Shown one piece after another: positions 10,579 through 21,292 of a DNA stretch of 64,000 nucleotides; position 1 is the first letter of the stretch; each line of letters begins with the position of its first letter. The position numbers were made by a program, and so were the translations under genes. The notes beneath the pieces were generated by a model. That model had not been told where the DNA came from. It did not search any database and was given only the letters and a program-made list of their open reading frames with translations. The DNA comes from Papaver somniferum (lineage: Eukaryota > Streptophyta > Magnoliopsida > Ranunculales > Papaveraceae). Location: contig NC_039364.1 of the NCBI RefSeq assembly GCF_003573695.1, positions 238,494,777 through 238,558,776 on the forward strand, written 5' to 3'.

Positions 10579-10989
10579 GAGGAAGGATCCACAGATACTC
10601 TTAGATGGACAATGTCAGACAAGATTTGCGCCATTTTCTCCGAAAAACCCAAACGACAATGAATTTCAGTGCAATATTTTGATGATATGTTACTATTATA
10701 AGACTCTACATTCCTACAAAAAAAATGAAAGCAATTCGAGATAATAAACCTCACCATCAACCAATCTTAATTTCAACAGTTAAAGTTAAATGGATGATAT
10801 TCAAAGGGGTAAATGGTCATTTTATATATCTCCAATTGTGTTCATTTTTTGTAGGAATGTAGAGTCTTATAAGAAGAATATATCATCAAAATATTATACT
10901 TAAATTCATTGCCGTTTGGGTTTTGCGGAGAAAATGACGCAAATTTCATCTGACCTTGTCCATCTAAGAGTGTCCATGAATTCTCCCTC
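10579..10989. mobile_element. Foldback MITE with about 150-bp arms (MULE-like)
   Basis: The left arm 10579-10730 and right arm 10840-10989 are reverse complements at high identity: TCTTAGATGGACAA on the left pairs with TTGTCCATCTAAGA on the right, and AGACTCTACATTCCTAC with GTAGGAATGTAGAGTCT. Flanks give a 9-bp duplication with one mismatch: ATATTTATA (10570-10578) and ATTTTTATA (10990-10998). Only about 110 bp of unique loop. Non-coding; nested in the 9644-11042 insertion. Confidence 0.85.
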
Positions 10990-11291
10990 ATTTTTATACT
11001 TCCCATTGAATAAGTCTAAGACTTGGGCACAAGTCTTCCAGCAGCAATTGTGGCACAAGTCGCACAAGTTGGTATTGGATTGACCATAGAGGGTAAATCT
11101 AAGACTTGGGCTCCAAAATAATTACGTGCCAACCACTCCACCTATGGATCTAGAAGCCACTAGCGTTAGGAAAACAAAACTAAAGCCTGGGTTCCCAAAA
11201 GCGGGAAACGGTTGGGATCTGGGTGCTGAATATAAATATGTATTCCAGGTGGTCAATCCCTCACTCTCTCTTCATGCGTATACTTTATCAA

Positions 11292-12603
11292 CCTCGTTAA
11301 ATCGGGGGCCCCTAAAAATAATTAGGGGCCCCGACAAATTTATACCCACATCAAAAAATTTAGGGGTTCAAAAAGTGGTGATTATACTATTTTACCCTTA
11401 CTACTAAAAAACTAATTTATGCCCAATTCATTTTCTAAAACCAAAATCAGAAAACTCTCCTCCCCTCCCTTCTTCTCCTACCCGAGTTCCCCCTCTCCTC
11501 CATTAACGAAAAAAAAAAAAATCTGTTGATTCATCGCAATCGTCGATACGAAAAACTTTAATTGATGATTAACTTTTTCTACAAATATGGCTCGAACCAA
11601 TGAGTACAAAGGAAAGTTTGCTAACCCTAAATTGGGTCGTCACTCTGTAATTTTTTATACCCTAACGATTCTTCTTATGCATGTATACCCTATGAAAAAT
11701 CGTTAAGCTGTATGATGTTCTAATTAACGACCCTAATTCTGCTACTACAATTTTTTGGTCTAGATTTGGGTCGTTACTTATGTAATCGAATCCATTGACG
11801 ACCCTAACTCGACTAAGAACAGTCCCTCTGTCTTCAAAATTGGAAGTGTTGTCAGTAGATATATTTGAGTCGTCATTGAACTCTTTTGGTTTAGATTAGA
11901 GTCGTTACACTTAGATGACGACCCTAGTTGCAAAACAAAAATACTCACTGTCCAAAGTATTAGAGTCGTTCCTGTGTTAACCAAAAAACATAACGACTCT
12001 AGGTAACCTAGATAAAAAGGGTCGTCAATCTGTACCGCACTACCCTAACGATTTTTCATAACCTGGAAAAGTTGCAGGTTTGAGTCGTTATTACTAGTGT
12101 CAATATACTGACGACCCCATAGAGTCGTTAGGGTATACACACCCCGCCTCTGACGACCCTTACACTGAGTTGTTCCATAGTGGGGATGATTTGACCACTT
12201 GGAGCAACAAACACACAAATCGAATGGTACAAGATGTTTACCTGATTATTTTGAGCTTGGGGTTCCTCGTTTTGAGGGTTGGTTCCTTCATTTTGAGCAA
12301 TTGGATCTTAATTTGCATCAATATCCATGTCTTCCTCTATCAACAACTCTTCTCAACACACAAAAATACTACTTCCCCCCCCCCCTCCCCCCCCCCCCTC
12401 CCCCCAAATTTTAACTCTTAAATCTGATTTTAACTAAAACAAACTAATTAACTTAACTAATCATTAACACTAATCATTTAGGGGTAGTTTAGTCATTTCA
12501 AAAAAATGGGATAAGGGACAACTCATATTTACTATTTCATGACCCTTTTTGTCCTGTAGTGCAGGGCCCCTAATTATTTTTAGGGACCCCCGATTAAACG
12601 AGG
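11292..12603. mobile_element. MULE/hAT-like TIR element (1312 bp)
   Basis: Terminal inverted repeats of about 41 bp begin CCTCGTTAAATCGGGGGCCC on the left; the right end, read inward, begins CCTCGTTTAATCGGGGGTCC, two mismatches over the full arm. Perfect 8-bp target duplication TTTATCAA at 11284-11291 and 12604-12611. Copy A has the uninterrupted site. The interior has numerous GTCGT / ACGACCC words in alternating orientation and a poly-C tract near 12376. Short frames here are chance. An 8-bp duplication suggests hAT; long GC-rich arms suggest Mutator-like. Non-autonomous. Confidence 0.9.
12376..12406. repeat. Poly-C tract
   Basis: Three C runs separated by single T residues, about 30 bp, near the right end of the TIR element. 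The minus strand is a G-quadruplex candidate. Confidence 0.9.
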
Positions 12604-12780
12604 TTTATCAAGTATCACTCATCCCTAAGAGATTGCCTTATATTTATATGGGATAGGAAGAGGACCACCGGTCCACCACACTTCACGAAACCACCACCCA
12701 AAACACTAGTTTAGAGGTCCAAAAAGTGCACTGTGCACACCTGACATCACATGGGGACAACAAGGCAAATAACATAATAC

Positions 12781-13377
12781 CAGTTGCGCGGACTCTGCAT
12801 TTTTATGAGCAGTATCGGCGTCCGACTCGTGTCGGACACGTTACGTGCGTGGGTCGTTAACATGACGCGTGTCCGACGCACTAATTTGCGCGTCCTGCGA
12901 GCGCCTGGTTTGGACGCACCAATAATTCGGATTTGACGTGTTTTGTTGTTTTTTTCATTTTCAGTTAAACTTTTTTCTTTATTTTTATTATTATTAACTA
13001 AATGAAGAACGATAAACATTTAGATCAATCATAGGTCTTTATTAGGGTTTTGTTATGGGAAATGACATCACGTATACCCTTAGTTGGACATGTGTTAATC
13101 TAAGAATGCATTTTGATTGTGCCATGTGTGATTGATTGTTTGACCTTCGGCGTGTATAAACAAACGATATCTTCTTTTCTTTTGAAATTTATACACATGT
13201 AGCATCATTTTCTAATTTTTAGGATCGAAACACTTGACTTTGTTGTATAAATACATGATTTTATATATAAATAATATATAAATATAATATGTATATGCGT
13301 GTCCGCGTCATAGTTTTTTAAAAAATTTATGGTGTCCGCGTCCGCGATGTCGTGTCGTGTCCGCGTCTGTGCAACCC
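12781..13377. mobile_element. hAT-like non-autonomous element with CGTGTCCG motifs
   Basis: The block is absent from copy A. It starts CAGTTGCGCGGAC and ends, read inward from the right, GGGTTGCACAGACGCGGAC. GC-rich CGTGTCCG / GTCCGCG words cluster in the outer 120 bp of each side (12800-12900, 13300-13375) with an AT-rich centre, the usual pattern of hAT subterminal repeats. Clear target duplications were not found, so the exact ends are uncertain. Confidence 0.6.
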
Positions 13378-13527
13378 GTCGTGGTCTCACTTTGCTTCCA
13401 ACTCTCTGTGTTTGTTTTGTTTCCTTCCTCGCTGTATTTATTTTCTTGGCAAGAAGAATATACAGTTCGCATTTTTTGTTTAATAGTTATCCTGGACCTA
13501 CTTAGCCGATTTTCCGAACGTGTGGCA

Positions 13528-13749
13528 ATGTCGACAAGGCACTACGCACACTTCAATTTAGATAATGCGAGAAAGGATTTGTCAATTCTCGGGAGATCAG
13601 AAACTGTCGAGGGACACGACAGGAACTTCGATCAAGCCCCAGCACATTGCCACATTGTAGTGGGACTGTGGGATACAATTTTTTTGCTGACAGAAAAAGT
13701 TTATCGAGATTATTACGAGGGGCACACAAGGTTTCTTCACAGATGCTAA
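13528..13749 (+). CDS. Unknown coding-like segment, N-terminal part (copy B)
   Basis: ATG at 13528 opens a 73-codon frame, MSTRHYAHFNLDNARKDL then SILGRSETVEGHDRNFDQ, ending HTRFLHRC. Composition looks protein-like and the segment is conserved between the two duplicate copies, but copy A is broken. ACACAAG|GTTTCTTC at about 13730 could be a splice donor, in which case the last residues are intronic. I do not recognise the family and found no motif. It may be a fragment of an old gene or element ORF that predates the duplication. Confidence 0.35.
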   Translation: MSTRHYAHFNLDNARKDLSILGRSETVEGHDRNFDQAPAHCHIVVGLWDTIFLLTEKVYRDYYEGHTRFLHRC

Positions 13750-13969
13750 ATTGAGCAAATGAAAGTATCTCTAAACTCTAAAGTAATTGAAAGGAAAACA
13801 CAAATCACGCAGATTAAAGAGTACCCAGGACCTTTTGGATATAAGTACTTCTACTTCATGTTACAAATCATCCATTTACGATAAGACAAAATCAAAATGC
13901 AGCATAATTTACCATGGAAAAATGCTGCATAATTTACCATGAAGGCATGAAGCCCATGATAGGGATCGG

Positions 13970-14212
13970 TTGGCTCGACCAAGACATAAGGATTGGTTTC
14001 ACATTGAATTCGCAGAGCCCCAAGTGAGGATCCTTCAAATGGTATCACATCCACAACCAGGACTACCAAGGGGGTACTATTTAGTTTGGGCCCCAAATGG
14101 GCCAATTAGACAATCTGTCGGATCCTTCACCCATCACTACGCACTCTTATGGAAAATTGGAAACGAAACTTACGAACCAACTAAAGTGGACTACTGCAAA
14201 TTTAATTTTTGA
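13970..14212 (+). pseudogene. Unknown coding-like segment, C-terminal part (copy B)
   Basis: An 80-codon frame including WFHIEFAEPQVRILQMVSHP and LLWKIGNETYEPTKVDYCKF, ending in a natural-looking stop. It lies downstream of 13528-13749 and could be a later exon of the same unknown gene. In copy A the equivalent is cut by the element at 5009-6034 and has indels. No recognised domain. Confidence 0.35.
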
Positions 14213-14537
14213 TGCATTAATAATCCTTAAAGATTCTGATTTCTGGTGTTGCTTTCATGTTAAACGAGAATAATGTAGCAGACAAAATTACCAAAAAAAG
14301 CAATGTCTGAAGATTTTTCTTCTGTTTCGTTATCCAATATGCCTGAATTGATAAATGTTCAAGTCCAGCAGGAAAAAAAACTATACGTAGTTTCTCAATC
14401 TTATCAATATATCTCTATCATTTCCAATAATTCTTTTTATATTTCCTATCAAACAAATGATTATTAATCTTATGGAAACAAACTTACCGGCCAGACTGTA
14501 AATGATAAGGCTCGGCTTTCCTCACTGAACACCAAGT

Positions 14538-15280
14538 TAGGGATGTGCACCGGAAAGACGGATGTGGATTAGGGATCACCCGCGTCCAAACCGTCAAAGT
14601 TGCGGATTTGGAAAATCCAACCATGTCCGGCCCAATCACCCGCGGATTTGACATCCGCGGATCAACGGATGATACAGACCGGATGTAGATTAACCGCGGA
14701 TTTAGTAAAAAAAATAAAATACAACAACCAAACAAAAATACTAATCTTAGAAACTAGAATTTTAAGTAGTTAGCCTTTTGAATCGTCACTTTTCTTATAA
14801 TTGCTGAATGATTCAGAAACCTCTGTTTTGGGGCTTTAGTAATTTTTGATGGATGATGATTGACAGGAGGAAGCTAATGAACCAAACATGATATTTCTTC
14901 CACTACCTCCTTCATTACCTTCCTTTAAGCGCTCTGCTATTGACGTGGGAAGAGATTGGTGGCAACAAGAGATCAAATACTTGTAGTTTGTAGCAGTTGC
15001 AGCAGGATTTATGGGGAAAATGCTTGTATACAAGAGTAGTACTGTCAAATTAAAGCTTGGTGACAACTTTTTCTATGTGAGTATATTTTTATTTTAACTT
15101 CAAGCCTACGGTACGGATGAAATCGCGGATTTCAAAGTCCAACCGCAACCAAACCGTCAAAAGTGCGGATTTCAGAATCTCATCCGTGTCCGGTCCATTA
15201 ATATTGTGGATTGAGTTTCACCCGCAATTTTACGGACGGATACAGGTGAAATCCACGGTTCCGGACTTTTTGCTCACCGA
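14538..15280. mobile_element. hAT-like element remnant with a captured coding-like stretch
   Basis: The left edge TAGGGATGTGCACCGG and right edge CCGGACTTTTTGCTCACC are imperfect inverted ends of a type common in plant hAT MITEs. GCGGAT / ATCCGC words are dense in both outer 200 bp. The centre (about 14880-15065) has a protein-like frame on the plus strand, starting EPNMIFLPLPPSLPSF, with one internal stop; its source was not recognised. The target duplication was not found. Confidence 0.5.
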
Positions 15281-16011
15281 GAATGCTGGATAATTAAGAT
15301 GAGAAGGCCCATTAACAAAGATTATTACAGAACATCCCAAGAATCATTCCTATTCTTTTGCGTGTAGTGCTGTTTCCAACACAAGAGGAGAACAAAAACA
15401 TACAAAGAAGAGTTGCACTCTCGAGATCCATAGAGAGGAGTTACAATATCCAATTCTCCGAACATTTTGTATGAACTTGAACACCTCCAGAGTATATATA
15501 TGCAGCTTCGTTTATGACCTATTTTACAAACTGATCGTTTCAAAAACCTAAAACTATTGTATGTATTGAAAATAAAAAATCAGAACTGATTGTTTGTATC
15601 AGCTATTATATACCTCCTCCAGAATTGCTGCTAAAGATTCTGGTATTTGACATCCTATGCTGCCTCGCAGATACCTCTTCAAGGAGTTTGCAATCCCCAG
15701 AAAATTGGAATAACCTTTCATCAATATAAAGGCAGTAAACAAGGTTTGCTCACTGGTGTAATAGTTGTAGCTTTCGCTTATATGGACACTGAAAGATTTG
15801 GAGCTTAAAATTTCAATTGTTAAATATTTGGTTTAGATTTACTTCATATGTAAATGTTGGTAGTGTCTGATAATAGTTACATTACCTACATATTTTGGTG
15901 CTTGATAGAAACCTTTGATCAATATTAAGTAAGCCAAGTGATGATACTGCTTGGAAATTATCTTATGATGATACTGCTTGTAAATTATCCTATAACGAAG
16001 ACTCAAGTGTT
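15281..16011. other. Intergenic; possible decayed exon near 15600-15740
   Basis: A stretch at 15600-15740 is open on the minus strand (FSGDCKLLEEVSARQHRM) but has no recognised family. A 27-bp unit (GATGATACTGCTTG ... AAATTATC) is tandemly doubled at about 15938-15990. Confidence 0.4.
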
Positions 16012-16016
16012 GTAAG
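16012..16016. repeat. Target-site duplication of the copia element (left)
   Basis: GTAAG, repeated at 29614-29618 directly after the right LTR. Confidence 0.95.
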
Positions 16017-16253
16017 TGTTGGAGTTGTGTGGCCCAATACACGCATGTGAGTCACACATGGAGTAGCTAAAGATAGTCCCGTATGGAGGAGAACAAGTTC
16101 CATATGGTGATATATAAGCTAGACATTCTCCCTATAGCACCGAGGCCTTTTGGATGAAAACCCCACACCTAACCTCAAGGTGGTCAAGTGAGGACAGTAT
16201 CGGTGCTATGCGGCCGTGCCCGGAGTGGTGCGGCGGTCCGTAGGGGTCCTACA
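16017..16253 (+). repeat. Copia 5' LTR
   Basis: 237 bp, TGTTGGAG ... GGGGTCCTACA; aligns over its length with 29378-29613 with roughly a dozen differences. The GATATATAAGC at about 16108-16118 is a plausible TATA region. Confidence 0.95.
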
Positions 16254-16256
16254 AAA

Positions 16257-16268
16257 TGGTATCAGAGC
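16257..16268 (+). promoter_or_regulatory. Copia primer binding site
   Basis: TGGTATCAGAGC, complementary to the 3' end of plant initiator tRNA-Met, 3 nt after the LTR. Confidence 0.95.
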
Positions 16269-16289
16269 TCCGGGTATAAGCGAGCTTCA

Positions 16290-17404
16290 ATGGCGACAAA
16301 GTATGAGATTGAGAAGTTTGATGGAAGGAATGATTTCAATCTATGGAGGCTAAAGATGAGGGATGTTTTGGTACAACAAGTTTTGGTGAAAACTTTGAAA
16401 GGGAAAACGGCTCTAGCAACAACATTGACGGATGAAGCAAAGGAAGAACTCATGGAGAAAGCACATGGATTAATTTTGTTGTGTTTAAGCAATGAGGGCT
16501 AAAGATGAGGGATGTTTTGGTACAACAAGTTTTGGTGAAAACTTTGAAAGGGAAAACGGCTCTAGCAACAACATTGACGGATGAAGCAAAGGAAGAACTC
16601 ATGGAGAAAGCACATGGATTAATTTTGTTGTGTTTAAGCAATGAGGTCTTGAGAGAAGTTGCGACGTAAACGATCCCGGACGGGCTATGGAACAAGTTGA
16701 GGAAAAGATACATGACTAAATCCGTGACTAGCCGTCTTTATCTTAAGAAGAAATTACATACTCTTAGAATGCACGAAGGAATGTCTATTATAGATCATAT
16801 TGATGATTATAATAAAATTCTTGGATTTGGCAAATATTAATGTCAAAATTGAAGATGAAGACCACGCATTAGGTTTGATTTGTTCCTTATCACCATCTTA
16901 TGATAACTTTGTCGATATCGTAATGTATGGGAAGAATACAATTTCCATGGAAGACGTTAAGACGGCTTTGAACTCTAAGGAGTTAAAGAAGACGGGTATT
17001 GATGGTAAAGATAATTCGGGAGATGGATTGTTTGTAAGAGGAAGTGGAAAACAAAAGGGTGGATTTGATAGGAGTAGATCAAAGTCATGGTCTAAATCTA
17101 AATCCGGTAAATTCTATTGCTTTCATTGTAAGGAACAAGGGCATTTCAAGAAGGATTGTCCAAAAAGGAAGAATCTTGAGAAGAATACAAGCCAAGGCAC
17201 CACGGCAAACGTTGAATTAGAAAGTGATGATGGAACGGTTTTCACGGTTTATACTGAAAGCTCGGATAATGGGTGGATTCTTGATTCGGATTGTACTTTT
17301 CATATGTGTCCTCATAGAGAATGGTTTTCTACTTATCAAGCTCGAGAAGGTGGTAAAGTTCTTATGGGAAACAATGTAACTTGTAAAGTGGTGGATGTGG
17401 GTAC
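16290..17404 (+). pseudogene. Copia gag and start of protease, broken
   Basis: ATG at 16290 opens MATKYEIEKFDGRNDFNLWR, the copia gag start. A 149-bp tandem duplication (unit starts 16350 and 16499) shifts the frame. An in-frame TAA follows at 16667-16669 and another shift near 16820. From 16830 the frame continues through SLSPSYDNFV to a CCHC zinc knuckle (CFHCKEQGHFKKDC, about 17119-17160). The protease begins WILDSDCTFHM at about 17273: the catalytic D-S/T-G is D-S-D, so the site is mutated. The frame is then cut by the minus-strand LTR element at 17405 and resumes at 26995. Confidence 0.92.
16350..16647 (+). repeat. 149-bp tandem duplication in gag
   Basis: Both units start CTAAAGATGAGGGATG and end TTTAAGCAATGAGG. 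They are identical as far as I can read. 149 is not a multiple of three, so the second unit is out of frame. Confidence 0.95.
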
Positions 17405-20400
17405 TGAAAAAGTGGGGGTACAACAACCACACCCAATATTTCGCTTAGCAATCTGTATGGACAAACTCCAATATACTTTCTAGAGAATCAACTAGACAGT
17501 CATACTCAATATAGATAAAAGTATATCAAAGAGTTTATATCTCAATCTCTCGATTTGATCTTTACTCAAGCAAATAGAAATATGCGAGTTTTATCAAAGA
17601 GAGATAACTTGGATGGTACCAAAGACCAATATCCAAGTGTCAATCAATTTAAATCAACAACCAAAAGGTCGGATATTCTAATTGATTGAACAACGCATGA
17701 CCTGTGATATTTCAATTATATAACAAAATATAATGCGGAAAAGAAATAACACACACACCAGAATTTTGTTAAGGAGTAAACCGCAAATGCAAAAAAACCC
17801 CGGGACCTAGTACAGATTGAACACACATTGTATTAAGCCACTACAGACACTAGCCTACTCCAAGCTAACTTCGAACTGGACTGTAGTTGAACCCCAATCA
17901 GTCTCCCAATGATCCAAGGTACAGTTGTACTCCCTGATAGACACATTTTTGTGTCTAATTTGTCCTCAATGTCTGTATTGTTGGCACTCGATTTTGTACT
18001 AATTTTGTTATTTTATGTATTTGTAGGTATTTTTTGGAAATAAATATTTTAAGAAAATTCGGCTCGAAAAGTTGATTTTGGCACCCGGAGGACAAGTGTT
18101 ATTCGGACTCTCGCTTTTGGATAAGGGGCGACCACTGGATAAGGGGCGACCTTCTTTCAAAATTCAAAATTTGTTTTGGCGGGAAAATTCTTTCCTTTAC
18201 TGGCAGATTTTCAATTCGACATTTGAAGGTGTTTTAACGAGATTAAAGAGCTGAGACTTAATGGGTATATGTGATATGAGTATATGAAGATATTATGGTG
18301 GTTGGGATCGATCAAATTTGTCCAGAAAATCAATTCCCAATCAAAACAGAGAAAAGAATATCGTCTCATTTTTGGAAAGAAAATCACGTAAAAGATGTTG
18401 CATGTTTGTGTAGTTAAGCCCAGATATTCTCCTAGGATGCGTATCAATCAGTTTATGAAGATTTCCAAGACAATTAACGTACACAGAGGAAGAAATAAGA
18501 AATTATTCTCAAAATATTTTCTTCATTGTGAAGATTTTTGAGGAGTTATGGCGAGATTCAATGAGGCTTAGGTGTATAAATAGGTTTCTACTATCACAGG
18601 GAAGGGCTGTCGAGAGTTGGGAGTCGAAAGGAGGGCCAGAGGAGCAGAAATCAGAGTTTTCAGAACTCTGTTGCTGCTGCTGCTGCTGCCCGTGAAGAAC
18701 AAGGAATCGGCCACGGTTCCTTCATCCATTTGCAACTGTTTCTTCAACTGCTCTGCAACGTTTATCTTCATCGCAACAGTTTCTTCATCATATTTTGCAA
18801 CAGAGAAATAAACCACAGCATTTAATTTTCCGTCACCATTTGTTTCTCTGTAACAGTCCAACATCGTCTTCGCAACAGGAACTGCTGTTGCGATTTCTCT
18901 GTTGCATTGTTTACTCAATTGTAATCAACTTTGGAGCAATAATAAAACATTTTGAGATTATGATTAATATGAGGAGCTAAACCCAACATTGGGACGACGG
19001 AGGGAGTCTATTTTCGTCATTGTGGTAAATTTAATTTATTCTTTTTATGACTTTTGCACTGATTAAAAATTGAAAAATGATTTTAATTAATTAGTTATCA
19101 TTTTATTTGATGCGGCATGCTTGCTTAAATGTTTGATGTCCCATGCTTACGATTTATAACTAATATTCTGAGAATCTATTTTGGCAAAATAAGAGTCCAT
19201 ATATTTATGTTTTGAGCAGTAATTGTTAAGAATAAATAAAATATACCACATGCATGAAGAATTGGCCAAGTCCTTAGTCCCAATACCTCTCGAACATCTT
19301 GTGACAAATTTGTACATATATTTTCGTTTTAAAATCTATTCAAGTCCGAGCAACGAACTTTTACTTACCTCTTGAAAAATACTATAACACTCCCTACGCC
19401 TCTGATCCCAGCAGGATACTGCGCACTTGATTCCCTTAGCTGATCTCACCCACAACTAAGAGTTGCTACGACCCAAAGTCGAAGACTTGATGACAAACAA
19501 ATCTGTCTCACACTAACAAGTCTATCGAAGGATTAATCTGTCACCCAAAGATAAAACCTAAAAGGTTTTATTCCGTCTTTTGATAGTAATCAAGGTGAAC
19601 AGGAACCAGTTGATAATCCAGTCTTATATTCCCGAAGAACATCCTAGAGTTATCAATCACCTCACAACAATCTTAATCGTATGGTAGAGAAACAAGATGT
19701 TGTGGAATCACAAACGATGAGACGAAGATGTTTGTGATTACTTTTTATATCTTGCATATCGGAGATATCAATCTCAAGCCAATCAATATGATTGTACTCG
19801 TACGATAGAAGATGCAAGATCAGATCACACAACTACGATAAAGTAGTATCGGTCTGGCTTCACAATCCCAATGAAGTCTTTAAGTCGTTAACCTGGTTTT
19901 AGAAGAAGAAAACCAAAGGTTAAAGGAGAAACGACTCTAGCACGTAAACTAGTATCACACGTAAGGTGTGGGGATTAGTTTTTCATTGATGCTACATATC
20001 CCCTTATATAGTCTTTCAAATCATGGTTTGGCATTAAGTTACCTTGGTAACAAAGCAATCAATATCCACCGTTATATGAAAACCTGATTTAGATTCAAGC
20101 TAATATTTCTCAACCGTTAGATCGAAAACTTAGCTTGTTACACACAATTGAAATGCACGCTTCTAGGTTTGTTAACCGTACCCAAACGTATGCACTTGTT
20201 GGTTCAATAATAGTTAACCAAAAGGTTAGCCATATGAGCATTTCATATCAACCATGTTCTTCTTCACCAGAACTAGTTCACATGACTCAAATGAACTAGT
20301 TAGAAAGTTTTTCAATTGTAACGAATTCTTATGTAACTACACAAGACACAATTGAAGCAAAGATGATTTGATTCACTGGAATCGGTTCATGAACTTTTAT

Positions 20401-21276
20401 AGCCACGGTTTGCAAACTGCATTCCTTAGTCTTTTTAAGTTTAAGTTAAGAAATCATCTTCAGATATATAACCTTCTTAAGTTCGCAGACTTGGTTCGCG
20501 GACTTAAGTTACCGGGCAGAGTTTACAAACTCCAGCAGAAATTCTCGGGATGAGAAATTCGCCGGTTCGCGGACTTAACTTCACGCACTAGTTTGTCAAC
20601 TCCAGCAGAAATTCTCGGGTTTGAGAACTTCGGCAGTTCGCGGACTGAGTTCGCGGACTTGGCTCATGCCATTCTTCCGGTTCTTTTGATCAACAAAGTT
20701 CGCAAACTTTGGTTCAAGGAATATGGCTTATACATAAATGTGTTTCCACAACAATGCTTATGTCCACCATTGGTTATGTAATCTAAACTCTCATTCCAAT
20801 CATTGAAAAATTCTTCGTTAAAGCAATTTTCAAAGCGATTGAAACATATCATGACTTTCGTCACTAGGTAAAGATAAACTTGGTCGAAGCGAAAAGCTTA
20901 CCAACACATATTTCGAGATATAGATAGGCGAGGTATACTCGGCTCGAAATACCAACTGTGTATAATCAAAGTCTATATATATCATACGACTTTTTGTCTC
21001 AAGAAGTAGGAGATAGAATAGATAGACTTTTGAGTGATAGATAAGTTGAAGTCTTCACATACCTTTTTGTCGAGAAGTTCCACCGGTTCCTTGAGTAGTT
21101 CTTCTTCTTGTATGATGAATCGCCATGAAGTTCTTGATCTCAACTACACTTTCTATCCTAGTCCGAGACTTAGCTATAGTTGACTATAAATCAAGACTTA
21201 TAGTTTTGATCACTAACATTGAAAAACATGCTTGAGATATCAACGCATGCGAGTTCGACCGAGCAATGCTCTAACA
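17405..21276 (-). repeat. LARD 3' LTR (left), interrupted
   Basis: It matches 24593-26994 on both sides of an inserted solo LTR (17935-19389). Without the insert it is 2412 bp. Differences from the other LTR are scattered point changes and small indels, for example an extra GAAGTTACC-type segment near 20035 and 20515. Confidence 0.95.
17935..19389. mobile_element. Solo LTR inside the LARD LTR (1455 bp)
   Basis: Starts TGATAGACACATTTTTGTGT and ends AATACTATAACA; the 5-bp duplication CTCCC lies at 17930-17934 and 19390-19394. The uninterrupted sequence ACTCCCTACGCC is seen in the right LTR at about 25120. TG...CA ends plus a 5-bp duplication and no interior make it a solo LTR, left after recombination between two LTRs. 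The TGATAGACAC start resembles LTRs of the Ty3/gypsy Tat lineage as I remember them; that assignment is an inference. Frames within it are chance. Confidence 0.9.
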
Positions 21277-21292
21277 ATCTCCCCCTTTGTCA
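21277..21292 (-). promoter_or_regulatory. LARD polypurine tract
   Basis: Minus-strand TTGACAAAGGGGGAGAT immediately precedes the 3' LTR. Similar copies, TTGACAAAAAGGGGGAGA near 21682-21700 and GACTAAGGGGGAG near 21590, lie further inside. Confidence 0.85.

Larger units (their letters stand above)
9644..11042 (-). mobile_element. 1.4-kb insertion carrying a spliced-gene fragment
   Basis: Copy A lacks this block. The 7-bp string AGCAATT occurs on both sides (9637-9643 and 11043-11049) and may be a target duplication. The left edge begins ATTTTTTTTACTC, a short poly(A) if read on the minus strand, which would fit a retroposed insert; no terminal inverted repeat was seen. It contains an exon-like piece on the minus strand (9994-10111), a 57-bp tandem duplication, a C-rich tract and a later foldback MITE. 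The mechanism is an inference. Confidence 0.5.
8881..14520 (+). repeat. Segmental duplication, copy B
   Basis: Second copy of the segment described at 410-6190, in direct orientation, offset about 8.4 kb. Private insertions in this copy: 9644-11042 (with a MITE inside), 11292-12603, and about 12781-13377; a further hAT-like insertion lies at the right edge (14538-15280). The ordinary sequence between them aligns block by block with copy A. Confidence 0.9.

Noticed and set aside
12170..12421. Overlapping frames near the poly-C tract
   Set aside because: Inside a non-autonomous TIR element, end in homopolymer-encoded proline; no gene.
18568..18918. 116-codon minus-strand frame
   Set aside because: Lies wholly within the solo LTR 17935-19389; no recognised domain and no independent gene signals.
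20368..20864. Short frames repeated at 26093-26582
   Set aside because: Both are in the two LTRs of the same element, so the repetition reflects LTR identity rather than coding conservation.
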